A DNA stretch of 64,000 bases. Origin: an uncultured Christensenellaceae bacterium (lineage in GTDB: Bacteria; Bacillota; Clostridia; Christensenellales; Borkfalkiaceae). Each line of letters starts with the position of its first letter. The first letter of the stretch is position 1. Below are positions 55,914-64,000 of the stretch, piece by piece. Where the stretch lies: the NCBI GenBank assembly GCA_910586945.1, contig CAJULO010000003.1, forward strand, positions 1 through 64,000. Reading direction: 5' to 3'. The position numbers were made by a program, and so were the translations under genes. The notes beneath the pieces are model-generated. The model saw only the letters and a list, made by a program, of their open reading frames with translations. It was not told where the DNA came from and did not search any database.

Positions 55914-56879
55914 ATGATAATTGATAATTTAATTGAACAAATAAGAAAAAAAAATAATCCTAGTGTAATTGGACTAGATACACATCTTGATTATTTACCA
56001 GTAGAAATGCGTGCAGGAATAGCAAGAGAATTACCTATGAGAACTATTCCACCATTTGGTGGTTGGCAAGTTGTAATTGATAAAGATAGACTTAAAAATG
56101 CCATTTGGACATACAATAAACAAATAATTGATGCAATTTACGATATAGTACCTGCAATTAAGGTGCAACTTGCCTATTATGAAATGTACGGAGTAGAAGG
56201 CATACAAGCTTTATCACAGACGATTCAGTATGCTAAGGAAAAAGATTTGATAGTAATTGTTGATGGCAAACGCAATGATATTGGAGCAACTGCAACATGC
56301 TATGCAAACGCTTATTTAGGCAAGACGAATATAAATGAGTTGGAATATAAAGTTTTTGATGGTGATTTTTTAACAGTAAATGCATACTTAGGAAGCGATG
56401 GTATTCGACCATTTTTAAAGTGCATGGAAGAAGAGAAAAAAGGTATATTTGTGTTGGTTAAAACTTCAAATTTATCCAGTGGAGAGTTGCAAGATTTAAG
56501 ACTTGAAAATCAATTAACTGTATATGAATATATGGGACAAATGGTTAAAAAATGGGGGGAAAATTTTATAGGTCAATATGGATATTCATCTGTCGGTGCT
56601 GTTGTAGGCGCAACATATCCTAAACAAGCAGCAACTTTAAGACAACAAATGCAACATACATTCTTTTTAATTCCAGGATACGGAGCACAAGGCGGTAAAG
56701 CAACTGATATTCAAACTTGTTTTGATAAAAATGGTCTAGGTGGTGTTGTCAATTCATCTCGTGGTATTTTATGTGCATATCAACAAGAAGAGTACATAGG
56801 TAAATCTTTTGATATAGCGGCAAGAGAGGCTTGTATAGCAATGCAAAAGGATTTAACCAGTGTAATTAAAATAAAATAG
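55914..56879 (+). CDS. pyrF: Orotidine 5'-phosphate decarboxylase, type 2
   Basis: A 321-residue OMP decarboxylase of the longer subfamily 2. It has SVIGLDTHLDYLP, the catalytic VDGKRNDIGATATCYANAYLG and PGYGAQGG near the C-terminus. There is an inserted region (MRTIPPFGGWQVVID) relative to the short type. Produces UMP. Confidence 0.95.
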   Translation: MIIDNLIEQIRKKNNPSVIGLDTHLDYLPVEMRAGIARELPMRTIPPFGGWQVVIDKDRLKNAIWTYNKQIIDAIYDIVPAIKVQLAYYEMYGVEGIQALSQTIQYAKEKDLIVIVDGKRNDIGATATCYANAYLGKTNINELEYKVFDGDFLTVNAYLGSDGIRPFLKCMEEEKKGIFVLVKTSNLSSGELQDLRLENQLTVYEYMGQMVKKWGENFIGQYGYSSVGAVVGATYPKQAATLRQQMQHTFFLIPGYGAQGGKATDIQTCFDKNGLGGVVNSSRGILCAYQQEEYIGKSFDIAAREACIAMQKDLTSVIKIK

Positions 56880-56921
56880 AGTACTATGTGTAATATAAAT
56901 CAATTGAAACAGGATAAAATA

Positions 56922-57689
56922 ATGAAAGAAATAAAATTAAAGGTATTATCAAATAAAGCAATTGCCAGTAATGTTTATGAAATGGAATTTGCTGTACCTG
57001 AAAATATAATTTTAAAGAGTGGGCAATTTATCAATTTGTCCACTGGAAATAGGCAACATTTATTGCGTCGACCATTCGCTATTGCAGCGTTTACAAAAGA
57101 CAGTTTTTCCATATGTTATCAAATAAAAGGTAGTGGAACAGAAAGTCTAAAGCATATACAAAAAGGAAGTCAATTATCTGCCTTATTGCCACTTGGAAAT
57201 TATTTTCTAGTAAAAGAAAATTTTTACAAAATTGCAGTTGTTGGTGGAGGAGTCGGTATTTTTCCGCTCCTTGCTCTTTTAAAAGAATATAAAAAAACAA
57301 AAGAAATTCATAGTTATATAGGTTTTCGTTCTGCATCTTATGTATGTAAAGTAGATGATTTTCAACAAGATTCAAAAAAAGCAATATTTGTTACAGATGA
57401 TGGCAGTTTTGCCAAAAAAGGCAATGTTGTTGACGCATTTATTAGTGATATTGAAAAAGAAAAATTTGATGTAGTTTATGCGTGTGGTCCAATAGCAATG
57501 CTTGTCGCATTAAAGGAAAAATTCAAACAAAATAATTATAATATACCATGTTTTATCTCTTTAGAGGAAAGAATGGGATGTGGTATTGGAGCATGTTTAG
57601 TATGTGTCTGCAAAAATGAAGCACAAAATAAAAATTTTCGTGTTTGCAAGGATGGACCAATTTTTGAATTACATGAGGTAAACTTATAA
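56922..57689 (+). CDS. pyrK: Dihydroorotate dehydrogenase electron-transfer subunit
   Basis: A 255-residue FAD and 2Fe-2S protein passing electrons from dihydroorotate to NAD+. It has RRPFAIAAF (FAD), VVGGGVGIFPLLAL (NAD) and the cluster-binding region ERMGCGIGACLVCVCK...RVCKDGP. I chose the ATG at 56922 (weak AGGAT site); an in-frame start 12 codons earlier is less like the family. It overlaps pyrD by one base. Confidence 0.95.
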   Translation: MKEIKLKVLSNKAIASNVYEMEFAVPENIILKSGQFINLSTGNRQHLLRRPFAIAAFTKDSFSICYQIKGSGTESLKHIQKGSQLSALLPLGNYFLVKENFYKIAVVGGGVGIFPLLALLKEYKKTKEIHSYIGFRSASYVCKVDDFQQDSKKAIFVTDDGSFAKKGNVVDAFISDIEKEKFDVVYACGPIAMLVALKEKFKQNNYNIPCFISLEERMGCGIGACLVCVCKNEAQNKNFRVCKDGPIFELHEVNL

Positions 57690-58600
57690 TGGCAAATCTA
57701 AATGTGAAAGTTTGTGGAATTCCTTTCAAAAATCCAATCATTGCTGCAAGTGGAACATTTGGTTTTGGTAGAGAATATAACCAAATATATGATATATCTG
57801 TTTTAGGTGGAATTAGTACGAAAGGTTTAACCTTGGCCCCAAGATTGGGAAATAATACGCCAAGAATTGCTGAAAGTTATGGAGTAGTATTAAATGCAGT
57901 CGGTTTGCAAAATCCTGGGGTAGATGCTTTTTTATTAGAAGAACTTCCATTTTTAAAATCAAAAAATATCGCTATAATTGCAAATATTGCTGGTAATACT
58001 CTGGATGATTATGCGAAGATGTGTGAAAAATTAGCAAATAAAGTAGATATGATTGAATTAAATATATCTTGTCCAAATGTAAAATGTGGTGGTATGGCAT
58101 TTGGAATTTTGCCAGAGTCCGTTGAAGAAGTGACAAAAGTGGCAAAATATGCGACAGATAGTACTCCACTTATTGTTAAATTATCGCCAAATGTAGCAAA
58201 TATTGCACAAAATGCACTTGCTGCAGAAGCTGGTGGTGCTGATTGTATTTCTTTAGTCAATACCTTTACGGGTATGGTCATTGATATTTATAAAAGAAAA
58301 CCTATTTTAGCCAATAATACAGGCGGAGTGTCAGGAGCTGGAATTAAACCGATTGCTGTACGCATGGTCAATGATGTTTATAAAGCAGTAAAAATTCCCA
58401 TTATTGGCATGGGTGGAATACAAACTGCTGAAGATGTTATTGAGTTTATATTGGCAGGTGCAAGTGCAGTGCAGGTTGGTACTGCAAATTTTACTGATAG
58501 TTTATCCATGCCACATATCATTGAAAATCTAAATAAATGGTTAGATACAAATGCTATAGAAAATATCAATGAATTAGTAGGAAAACTTGAATTAAACTAA
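57689..58600 (+). CDS. pyrD: Dihydroorotate dehydrogenase, class 1B
   Basis: A 303-residue FMN enzyme. It has ASGTFGFGREYN, GISTKGLTLAPR, NAVGLQNPG, ELNISCPNVKCGG with the catalytic Cys of the class 1B NAD-linked form, and GMGGIQTAEDVIEF. Its one-base overlap with pyrK fits the PyrK-PyrD heterotetramer. Last gene of the pyr operon. Confidence 0.97.
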   Translation: MANLNVKVCGIPFKNPIIAASGTFGFGREYNQIYDISVLGGISTKGLTLAPRLGNNTPRIAESYGVVLNAVGLQNPGVDAFLLEELPFLKSKNIAIIANIAGNTLDDYAKMCEKLANKVDMIELNISCPNVKCGGMAFGILPESVEEVTKVAKYATDSTPLIVKLSPNVANIAQNALAAEAGGADCISLVNTFTGMVIDIYKRKPILANNTGGVSGAGIKPIAVRMVNDVYKAVKIPIIGMGGIQTAEDVIEFILAGASAVQVGTANFTDSLSMPHIIENLNKWLDTNAIENINELVGKLELN

Positions 58601-58635
58601 TATTTTATAAATTAGCATAGTAGTATGTGAGGCAT

Positions 58636-58674
58636 AGATAAAAAAATCCGTATCTAATACGGATTTTTTTATCT
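58636..58674. terminator. Terminator of the pyr operon
   Basis: Perfect 18-bp arms around ATCCGTAT-CTA-ATACGGAT with A- and T-tracts; bidirectional. Confidence 0.9.
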
Positions 58675-58730
58675 ATAAATTATATATATATCATAAGTAT
58701 ATTAATACTATAAGAGCAATAATATAATTA

Positions 58731-59780
58731 TTAAAAGTCTTCATTTTTTCTTAGTATAACTTTGTTTGCAACAGATTTTCGAATATCTTCAGTAATAGCA
58801 GCATAGTGTTTTTTGGTTGTATTTACATCGCGATGTCCTAATACATCGGCAACAGCATATATATCTTGCGTTTCTTTATAAAGTTGTGTGCCAAATGTGC
58901 TGCGTAATTTATGCGGGGATATTTTTTTTAGTGGTGTAATAATTTTACTATATTTTTTCACCAAATTTTCGACAGCTCGAATACTAATTCTTTGCATTTG
59001 TAAAGATAAAAATAATGCAGATTCTTCTTCTGGAATATTTGGATTATTTTTCTTTGATTCTAAATAATTTTGCAATGCAATAGCAACTTCATCTGAAAAA
59101 TATAAAATTGCTTCATTGCCACCTTTTCGTACAACTTTAAAAGAATTTGTTTCAAAATTTATATCATTATTATTTAATCCTACAAGTTCGCTAATTCTTA
59201 TGCCTGTGCCTAAAAATAACGTAAGAATAGCTGTGTCTCTTAGTTTTGTATGCTTATGAAATGCTTGTTGCTTATTCGTCATACCTTGACCGCTATCAGC
59301 ACAATCTAAAAGTCTGCTAATTTCATTCTTTTCCAATCGAATAATTTCTTTGTCATGTAATTTGGGTAATGCAATTTTACTTGTATGATTGACAGCTATT
59401 TTCTCTTTATTAAAAAAATATTTAAACAAAGCACGCACGCTAGAGAGTTTGCGTGCTTTGGCTCTCTCATTACAAACATGATAGCTTCCATCATATTTAT
59501 AATGATTTAAATAACTTAAAAATCTCTCAATTGTTGTAGCGGAAATCTCCTCTAAATTATTGTAAGTCAAATCCCTTATAGTAATATCCTGCAATACATG
59601 ACAGACTAAATAATCAAAAAATATGCGTAAGTCATATGCATAATTGAGTCGTGTCAGAGTGCTTGTTTGATTTTCTATACCAATAAAATACTCTGTGCAG
59701 AAAGGAGGAAGCTCCTTAAGTAATTTGTTTATTTTTTCAAGATTTTTAATATTGCGTTCTTGGTAAAAATTTTTTTTCAT
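58731..59780 (-). CDS. XerS-like tyrosine recombinase
   Basis: A 349-residue protein. An N-terminal SAM-like core-binding domain (about 1-130) precedes the catalytic domain with Arg in TGIRISELVGL, PHKLRSTFGTQLY, VLGHRDVNTTKKHYA and its final Tyr. The long N-terminal lead (INKLLKELPPFCTEYF) and domain spacing resemble XerS, the single chromosome-dimer-resolving recombinase of streptococci, more than XerC/XerD. No mobile cargo is next to it, which supports a housekeeping role, although an integrase cannot be excluded. AAGGAAG precedes the ATG. Confidence 0.85.
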   Translation of the reverse strand: MKKNFYQERNIKNLEKINKLLKELPPFCTEYFIGIENQTSTLTRLNYAYDLRIFFDYLVCHVLQDITIRDLTYNNLEEISATTIERFLSYLNHYKYDGSYHVCNERAKARKLSSVRALFKYFFNKEKIAVNHTSKIALPKLHDKEIIRLEKNEISRLLDCADSGQGMTNKQQAFHKHTKLRDTAILTLFLGTGIRISELVGLNNNDINFETNSFKVVRKGGNEAILYFSDEVAIALQNYLESKKNNPNIPEEESALFLSLQMQRISIRAVENLVKKYSKIITPLKKISPHKLRSTFGTQLYKETQDIYAVADVLGHRDVNTTKKHYAAITEDIRKSVANKVILRKNEDF

Positions 59781-59930
59781 TTTATACTTCCTTATAGTAT
59801 ATCATAAACGATTTTAAAAAAATTGTAAATATATTCTTGCTAATTTAATATAAATTTTTAGAGAATGATTTACAAATCGTATGAAAAGTGTTATACTATA
59901 CAAGGTAATCATCAATTAGGGAGTATCTAT

Positions 59931-60323
59931 ATGGAAATACAAAAACTTGTTCGTTCCCATGAAAGTGAAGAAACTTATTTAGAAGTTATTTTTGACTTAA
60001 AACGAAAAAAAAGTGCAGTTTATTCTATAGATGTTGTTGAAGCACTAGGATATGCAAAATCTAGTGTTTCTCGCGGTGTAAATTTATTAAAAAAGAAAGA
60101 ATTGATTACAATTGCAAAAGATGGGGAAATTCAATTGACAAAACTTGGCGAAAATCATGCTAGAGCTATTGAAGAACGTCATATCATTATAACAAAAGCT
60201 TTGCAAGTTTTTGATATTGATTTTGAAACGGCAGAAGAAGATGCTTGTCGTATTGAGCATGTTATCTCTGAAAAAAGTTTTTTAATGATTAAATCATTTT
60301 TACAAAATAATATGAAAATTTAA
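59931..60323 (+). CDS. DtxR/MntR-family metal-dependent repressor
   Basis: A 130-residue regulator. An N-terminal winged helix (ESEETYLEVIFDL; YAKSSVSRGVNLLKKKELI as recognition helix) is followed by the metal-binding dimer domain with ERHIII and EEDACRIEHVIS. DACRIEH matches the DACRxEH metal site of iron-type DtxR proteins rather than MntR, whose matching position is Glu. There is no C-terminal SH3-like domain. I chose the ATG at 59931, after AGGGAG. The ECF operon follows, with an operator-like palindrome between. Confidence 0.9.
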   Translation: MEIQKLVRSHESEETYLEVIFDLKRKKSAVYSIDVVEALGYAKSSVSRGVNLLKKKELITIAKDGEIQLTKLGENHARAIEERHIIITKALQVFDIDFETAEEDACRIEHVISEKSFLMIKSFLQNNMKI

Positions 60324-60351
60324 TTGACTTTATATTTTTTTTGCGTATAAT
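60324..60351 (+). promoter_or_regulatory. Promoter of the ECF transporter operon
   Basis: TTGACT at 60324-60329, 16-nt spacer, TATAAT at 60346-60351, beginning right at the stop of the regulator gene. Confidence 0.75.
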
Positions 60352-60390
60352 AAAAATCAATTGTATATCTCTTTTTATTTTTTATTCCAT

Positions 60391-60410
60391 AAGTTCGCTT
60401 ATGCGAACTT
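60391..60410. promoter_or_regulatory. Operator-like palindrome, exact copy of the one at 46877
   Basis: AAGTTCGCTTATGCGAACTT, a perfect 8-bp-arm inverted repeat, 40 bases downstream of the -10 element and 67 bases upstream of the S-component start. Identical over all 20 bases to 46877-46896. Confidence 0.8.
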
Positions 60411-60476
60411 GAAAAGGAAATGAAAATATACAGTGTAAATATAATATAACTAAAAGTCTGGAGGTTATGAGGTTAT

Positions 60477-61289
60477 ATGGATAATAAAGAAAATATGAAT
60501 ACTATAACAAAACAACTTTTACAGAATGCAGAAGAAAGTCAAAATCTACTTGAAACTTATACCAAGCAAACAAAAAAGACCAATGCTACAGAGACAAATA
60601 CTATTCCTTCTAGAAGTACAGCAAGTGAAGAAAAAAAAGAAAGTTTAGAAGCTATACATACTGTATCAACTTGTGAAAATGGAACTTCACAAGTAGCAAG
60701 TAGTGTTAAAAAAAACAAATATGGTAAAATTTTTGAAAAATGGTCTGTAAGTGATATTGTATTTTTAGCAATTATTACAACAATAACATTATTGACCGGA
60801 GCCGTGATGCCTTTACTTATCAATGTACCGCTTTTTGGCATTATCCAGCTAGGACTAAGCCTACAATATAGTATTTTTATTACAATAGCTCTTTTAAAAG
60901 TGCGTAAAACTGGAGCAATGCTATTTATGTCTGTCATAAGTGGTATTGTTTTAGTATTTATGAATCCAATAATGTTTTTGGTTTTAGTACTATGTGGACT
61001 AATCTGTGAAGGAATTGCTATTCTTATCAGTAGAGGATTTAAAACTACACTTGCTTGTATTGTTACGGCAATACTTTATTTACCGCTAAGCTTACCATTT
61101 TTACATATATATTACAGTGTATTATTTCCTAAAGCGGAAGTTGGTGCAGCAGTTGCAGCAATGCGTGGGGGGAATATTTGGATAAATTTAGGTATGAGTG
61201 TTGCTGTAATTGCTTTAAATGCACTTGGGGCGCTCATTGGATACTTCATTTCAAAAGAATTATCAAAATTTGCTTTTTATAAAAAATAG
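60477..61289 (+). CDS. ECF transporter substrate-binding S component
   Basis: A 270-residue membrane protein. A hydrophilic N-terminal tail of about 83 residues (Thr, Glu and Lys rich, unusual for S components) precedes KWSVSDIVFLAIITTITLLTG and about six spans ending in a C-terminal ISKELSKFAF. The span pattern and the FMNPIMFLVLVLCGLICEGIAIL segment fit the Trep_Strep/MptD-type S components. Substrate unknown; a DtxR-type regulator upstream hints at a metal chelate or haem, by inference only. GGAGG precedes the ATG. Confidence 0.8.
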   Translation: MDNKENMNTITKQLLQNAEESQNLLETYTKQTKKTNATETNTIPSRSTASEEKKESLEAIHTVSTCENGTSQVASSVKKNKYGKIFEKWSVSDIVFLAIITTITLLTGAVMPLLINVPLFGIIQLGLSLQYSIFITIALLKVRKTGAMLFMSVISGIVLVFMNPIMFLVLVLCGLICEGIAILISRGFKTTLACIVTAILYLPLSLPFLHIYYSVLFPKAEVGAAVAAMRGGNIWINLGMSVAVIALNALGALIGYFISKELSKFAFYKK

Positions 61290-61310
61290 CTATCATTCAA
61301 ATAGGTTTTT

Positions 61311-62000
61311 ATGAAAAATTTTTTTAAATATAGAACAACAATTCATCCTATTATCGCAATATTTACAAGTTTATTTATTATTTTTTTTGGACTTTTTTTT
61401 GCAAATAGAGTATATGTGTGCCTTTATTTTTTATTAGCATGCTATTTTTGGTTGCTTTTATTAGGATGTTTCCGCGGATGTATACATACTTTACCATTTG
61501 TGGTCGTTTTAGTGCTTATATTTGGTAGCATATCCTATTTTACAACAAAGAGTATTGAACATGCAATCATTATGAGTAATCGTGTTTTAGCAACAATATT
61601 TGCAATTATTCCAGGATTTAGTACGAGTGCAGTTGATACTACGCGTTGCCTATCGAGTATGAAGATAAATAGAGGTGTTATTTTAGGTATGTTGATTGTT
61701 ATGTCTTTTTTTCCACTTTTGTTTTTAGAAATCAAGCGTGTAAGAGAGGCAATGAAAACAAGGGGAGCTGGTAGTATCTTCAAACCTAAAATTTTTTATA
61801 GAGCATTTTTAATTCCTTTAATTGTACGCTTAACGAACATAACGGATTTACTTACTTTAAGTGTTGAAACAAGAGGATATAGTTTAGAAAAAGCACCTTA
61901 TACTATCTACAAAAAATGTCATATAACTCTTTATGATATTCTTATTATATTTGGAATTTTGACAGGAGTAATGGGAATGTTATTTGTCAATTTGAGGTAA
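61311..62000 (+). CDS. ECF transporter transmembrane T component
   Basis: A 229-residue membrane protein with about five spans. The two coupling helices carry the family's Ala-Arg-Gly-type motifs: MKTRGAG (about 143-149) and ETRGYS (about 185-190). It joins the S component to the ATPase. It is 21 bases after the S gene and two bases before the ATPase gene. Confidence 0.88.
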   Translation: MKNFFKYRTTIHPIIAIFTSLFIIFFGLFFANRVYVCLYFLLACYFWLLLLGCFRGCIHTLPFVVVLVLIFGSISYFTTKSIEHAIIMSNRVLATIFAIIPGFSTSAVDTTRCLSSMKINRGVILGMLIVMSFFPLLFLEIKRVREAMKTRGAGSIFKPKIFYRAFLIPLIVRLTNITDLLTLSVETRGYSLEKAPYTIYKKCHITLYDILIIFGILTGVMGMLFVNLR

Positions 62001-62002
62001 AT

Positions 62003-63472
62003 ATGCAAGCAATAGAATTAAAAAATATAAATTTTCAATATCCATTACAAGATAAAAAAATTCTTGACACTATCAACTTTACAGCTAATTATGGTGAAAT
62101 TAGTTTAATTACAGGACATACAGGTTCGGGGAAAAGCACAATTTTAAATATTATGGGTGGCATTATTCCAAATATTATACAAGGTGAGATTTGTGGTCAA
62201 GTTTATATTGACGGCGAAGAACAATTAGGAAAGAAACTTTCTTATATCTGTAGAAAAGTTGGAGTAGTTTTACAAAATGCAGACTTACAAATCGTTCATA
62301 AAATTGTAGAAGATGAAATTGCCTTTGGACTTGAGAATTTAGCTTTTCCAGCAGCGAAAATTGCGTGTCAAATTGATTTAGTTTGTGCATTATTACAACT
62401 TGAAAAAGATTGGGAGACGCGTACACTATCAGGTGGACAAAAACAGCGTTTAATTACTGCATCGACTTTAGCGATGGGGCAAAAAATTATCATATTAGAT
62501 GAACCACTTGCAAATTTAGATAAAAAAAGTTCCATTGCCCTGATGGAAATCCTAAAATCACTTGCAATTGCCGGATACTGTGTGATTATTATTGAGCATA
62601 GACTAGATATGCTTTTAGAATATGTTGATTGTGTTTGGAGTTTAAAGCAAGGTAAATTAGTAAAAGTGCATAATATTCGTTTGCATATGCAAGAACAAGT
62701 GGCAAAAATGAATGATAGTGCAACTCCTTTTTACGAGAACAATGAAAAGATATTTAGTCTACAGCATGTAGGATATAAAGTTAGAACACATTATGGTACA
62801 AAAACAATTTTAAAAGATATTACTGTTGATATTGAAAAGGGTAGTAGAACAATTTTGCTTGGTGAAAATGGTTCTGGAAAGACAACATTGCTGCGTCTAT
62901 TGGCAAAATTATATAAGCCAACAAGTGGGAATATTGAACAATATTTTTATAAGAGAAAAAGTGCTAAGTCTCAAAAAGAGTTAGATAGAAAATTTGATAA
63001 AGGTAGAAAAGCGAAAAAGAAAAAATGGTTTGATACAATAGGAATTGTTGCACAAAATCCAGATTATCAGTTATTTATGCCGACTGTGTTACAAGAAATT
63101 GCTTTTAGAGCAAAATCAAAAGAGTATGCACTTGAAATTGCTGAGCTTTTTGGATTGACTTCCATCTTAAATAGACATCCACAATCCTTATCTCAGGGAC
63201 AAAAACGCCGTGTTTCAATTGCTTCTGTTGTTGTTGGAGAGCAAGAAGTTTTATTGCTAGATGAGCCAACAGTTGGGCAAGATTATGAGTCTGTATGCGA
63301 ACTTGTTGCAATCTTAAATACATTACATGAGCGTACAAATAATACTATGATTACTATTACACATGATATGCGCTGTGTTGAAGCGCTCTGTGATAAAGCT
63401 ATTTTAATTGAAGATGGAATAGTTGCAGATATTGGTGGAAAAGAGCTTGTAAAAAAATATTTTAATATATAA
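62003..63472 (+). CDS. ECF transporter ATPase, two fused nucleotide-binding domains
   Basis: A 489-residue protein with two complete ABC domains. Domain 1 has GHTGSGKSTIL, LSGGQKQRL, LDEPLANLD and IIEHRLDML. Domain 2 has GENGSGKTTLLR, LSQGQKRRV, LDEPTVGQD and ITHDM. A Lys-rich insertion (KRKSAKSQKELDRKFDKGRK) sits in domain 2 before the Q-loop. The fused form means this transporter is of the dedicated type, not sharing the general EcfAA'T module. Confidence 0.93.
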   Translation: MQAIELKNINFQYPLQDKKILDTINFTANYGEISLITGHTGSGKSTILNIMGGIIPNIIQGEICGQVYIDGEEQLGKKLSYICRKVGVVLQNADLQIVHKIVEDEIAFGLENLAFPAAKIACQIDLVCALLQLEKDWETRTLSGGQKQRLITASTLAMGQKIIILDEPLANLDKKSSIALMEILKSLAIAGYCVIIIEHRLDMLLEYVDCVWSLKQGKLVKVHNIRLHMQEQVAKMNDSATPFYENNEKIFSLQHVGYKVRTHYGTKTILKDITVDIEKGSRTILLGENGSGKTTLLRLLAKLYKPTSGNIEQYFYKRKSAKSQKELDRKFDKGRKAKKKKWFDTIGIVAQNPDYQLFMPTVLQEIAFRAKSKEYALEIAELFGLTSILNRHPQSLSQGQKRRVSIASVVVGEQEVLLLDEPTVGQDYESVCELVAILNTLHERTNNTMITITHDMRCVEALCDKAILIEDGIVADIGGKELVKKYFNI

Positions 63473-63754
63473 TGAAATCTTATTGCTATCACTAAATTTT
63501 AGTATATTATTCAAGCAAACGATGAAATAAATAAGCATTTTCATACATACAAAATTGTCCAAACTGTACAAGTATTGTGTTAAAAATTTAAATTTTTTGC
63601 TAAAAATACTTTTCCAGTAGAGTTTTTCTGCAACAAATATAATACTATTTATAATTTTTATACAAGTACATCATGCTTTTTCTAACGCGTTCCAATATTC
63701 TTAAATTCTAGCCGTAATTATTTGGAATTTTATATAATAAATATTTACTCAATT
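63473..63754. other. Intergenic gap with no supported gene
   Basis: About 280 AT-rich bases after the ECF operon. I see no frame with a ribosome binding site, no RNA motif and no repeat. Confidence 0.5.
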
Positions 63755-63803
63755 CTAAACACTAAAAAAAGACCTATTAGATAGGTCTTTTTTTAGTGTT
63801 TAG
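63755..63803. terminator. Bidirectional terminator
   Basis: Perfect 23-bp arms around GACCTAT-TAG-ATAGGTC with A- and T-tracts, between the convergent ECF operon and transketolase gene. Confidence 0.9.
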
Positions 63804-63830
63804 AAATAATTGATTTGCATGTAGAAGGAA

Positions 63831-64000
63831 TTATTTATTCATTGCTTTATAAACTTTTTCAATGATATTTTCAGGAGTAAAGCCAAAATATGCAAACAAT
63901 TTATGAGCTGGTCCTGATGTACCAAAAGTATCTATAGCGATAATTTCACCTTTTAAGCCAGCATATCTATGCCATGAATAAGAACTTGCAGCTTCCACGC
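63831..64000 (-). CDS. tkt: Transketolase, C-terminal end (gene continues past the window)
   Basis: The last 55 codons of a minus-strand gene. The translation includes VEAASSYSWHRYAGLKGEII, then IDTFGTSGPAHKLFAYFGFT and ENIIEKVYKAMNK, the typical C-terminus of transketolase with the WHRY and DTFGTSGP segments. The 5' part lies beyond the end, so catalytic residues cannot be checked. Confidence 0.9.
   Translation of the reverse strand, partial: VEAASSYSWHRYAGLKGEIIAIDTFGTSGPAHKLFAYFGFTPENIIEKVYKAMNK

Noticed and set aside
59781..59815. ACTTCCT...TATA...CATAAAC next to the XerS-like gene looks a little like a Firmicutes dif site.
   Set aside because: The ACTTCCT part is simply the reverse complement of the gene's own AGGAAGT ribosome binding site, and the second arm does not match dif.

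Overview
The window is AT-rich DNA from an anaerobic, endospore-forming member of the Clostridia (low-GC Firmicutes). The pointers are a desulfoferrodoxin, a phosphate acetyltransferase/acetate kinase pair, the spore genes spoVAD and spoVAE, a CdaA diadenylate cyclase, a class A RNase P RNA, a B. subtilis-type Fe-S PurF and purifying-ribosome-binding-site style GGAGG starts throughout. The species cannot be named from the sequence alone. No rRNA, tRNA, insertion sequence or CRISPR array was seen.

Layout. (1) 1-4014 is the end of a mobile element, probably a prophage: a zincin-like phage-type protein, a small gene, a DUF2971 gene and a large serine recombinase. (2) 4086-18776 is a complete purine operon, purE-C-F-M-N-(PurO-type IMP cyclohydrolase)-B-(stand-alone AICAR transformylase)-D-L-fhs, headed by an extended -10 promoter and a ZTP riboswitch with an intrinsic terminator. 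(3) 19096-34615 is core and accessory housekeeping: a CtpE-like P-type ATPase, serS, a ComEC whose C-terminal domain looks degenerate, holA, cdaA followed by a 37-codon CdaR-like micro-gene, aspartokinase, a membrane-anchored acidic DUF1508 protein, two overlapping flavoprotein genes and a YitT-type membrane protein. (4) 34667-46222 holds pyk, rnpB, tmcAL, pta-ackA, rpmF, copA (with DKTAT in place of DKTGT), spoVAD-spoVAE, a 60-residue unknown, uppP, a 49-residue YjzC-like protein and rplS with a leader hairpin. (5) 46323-52982 holds a small membrane protein under an elaborate palindromic promoter, an acetyltransferase, ychF, argS, desulfoferrodoxin, a phosphoesterase and a degenerate orphan ABC ATPase. 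(6) 52991-58674 is the pyrimidine operon pyrB-C-E-F-K-D. (7) 58731-63472 holds a XerS-like tyrosine recombinase, a DtxR-family metalloregulator and a complete ECF transporter (S, T, fused A). (8) The window closes inside a transketolase gene on the minus strand.

The most interesting signal is regulatory. The same 20-bp palindrome, AAGTTCGCTTATGCGAACTT, occurs at 46877-46896, where it is the core of a perfect 42-bp inverted repeat touching the -10 element of the small membrane-protein gene, and at 60391-60410, between the DtxR-family gene and the ECF operon. A close variant (GTTCGCATAAGCGAAC) lies at 46845-46860. This suggests a shared regulon joining an ECF importer and an unlinked single-span membrane protein, perhaps under the DtxR-type regulator encoded next to the second site.
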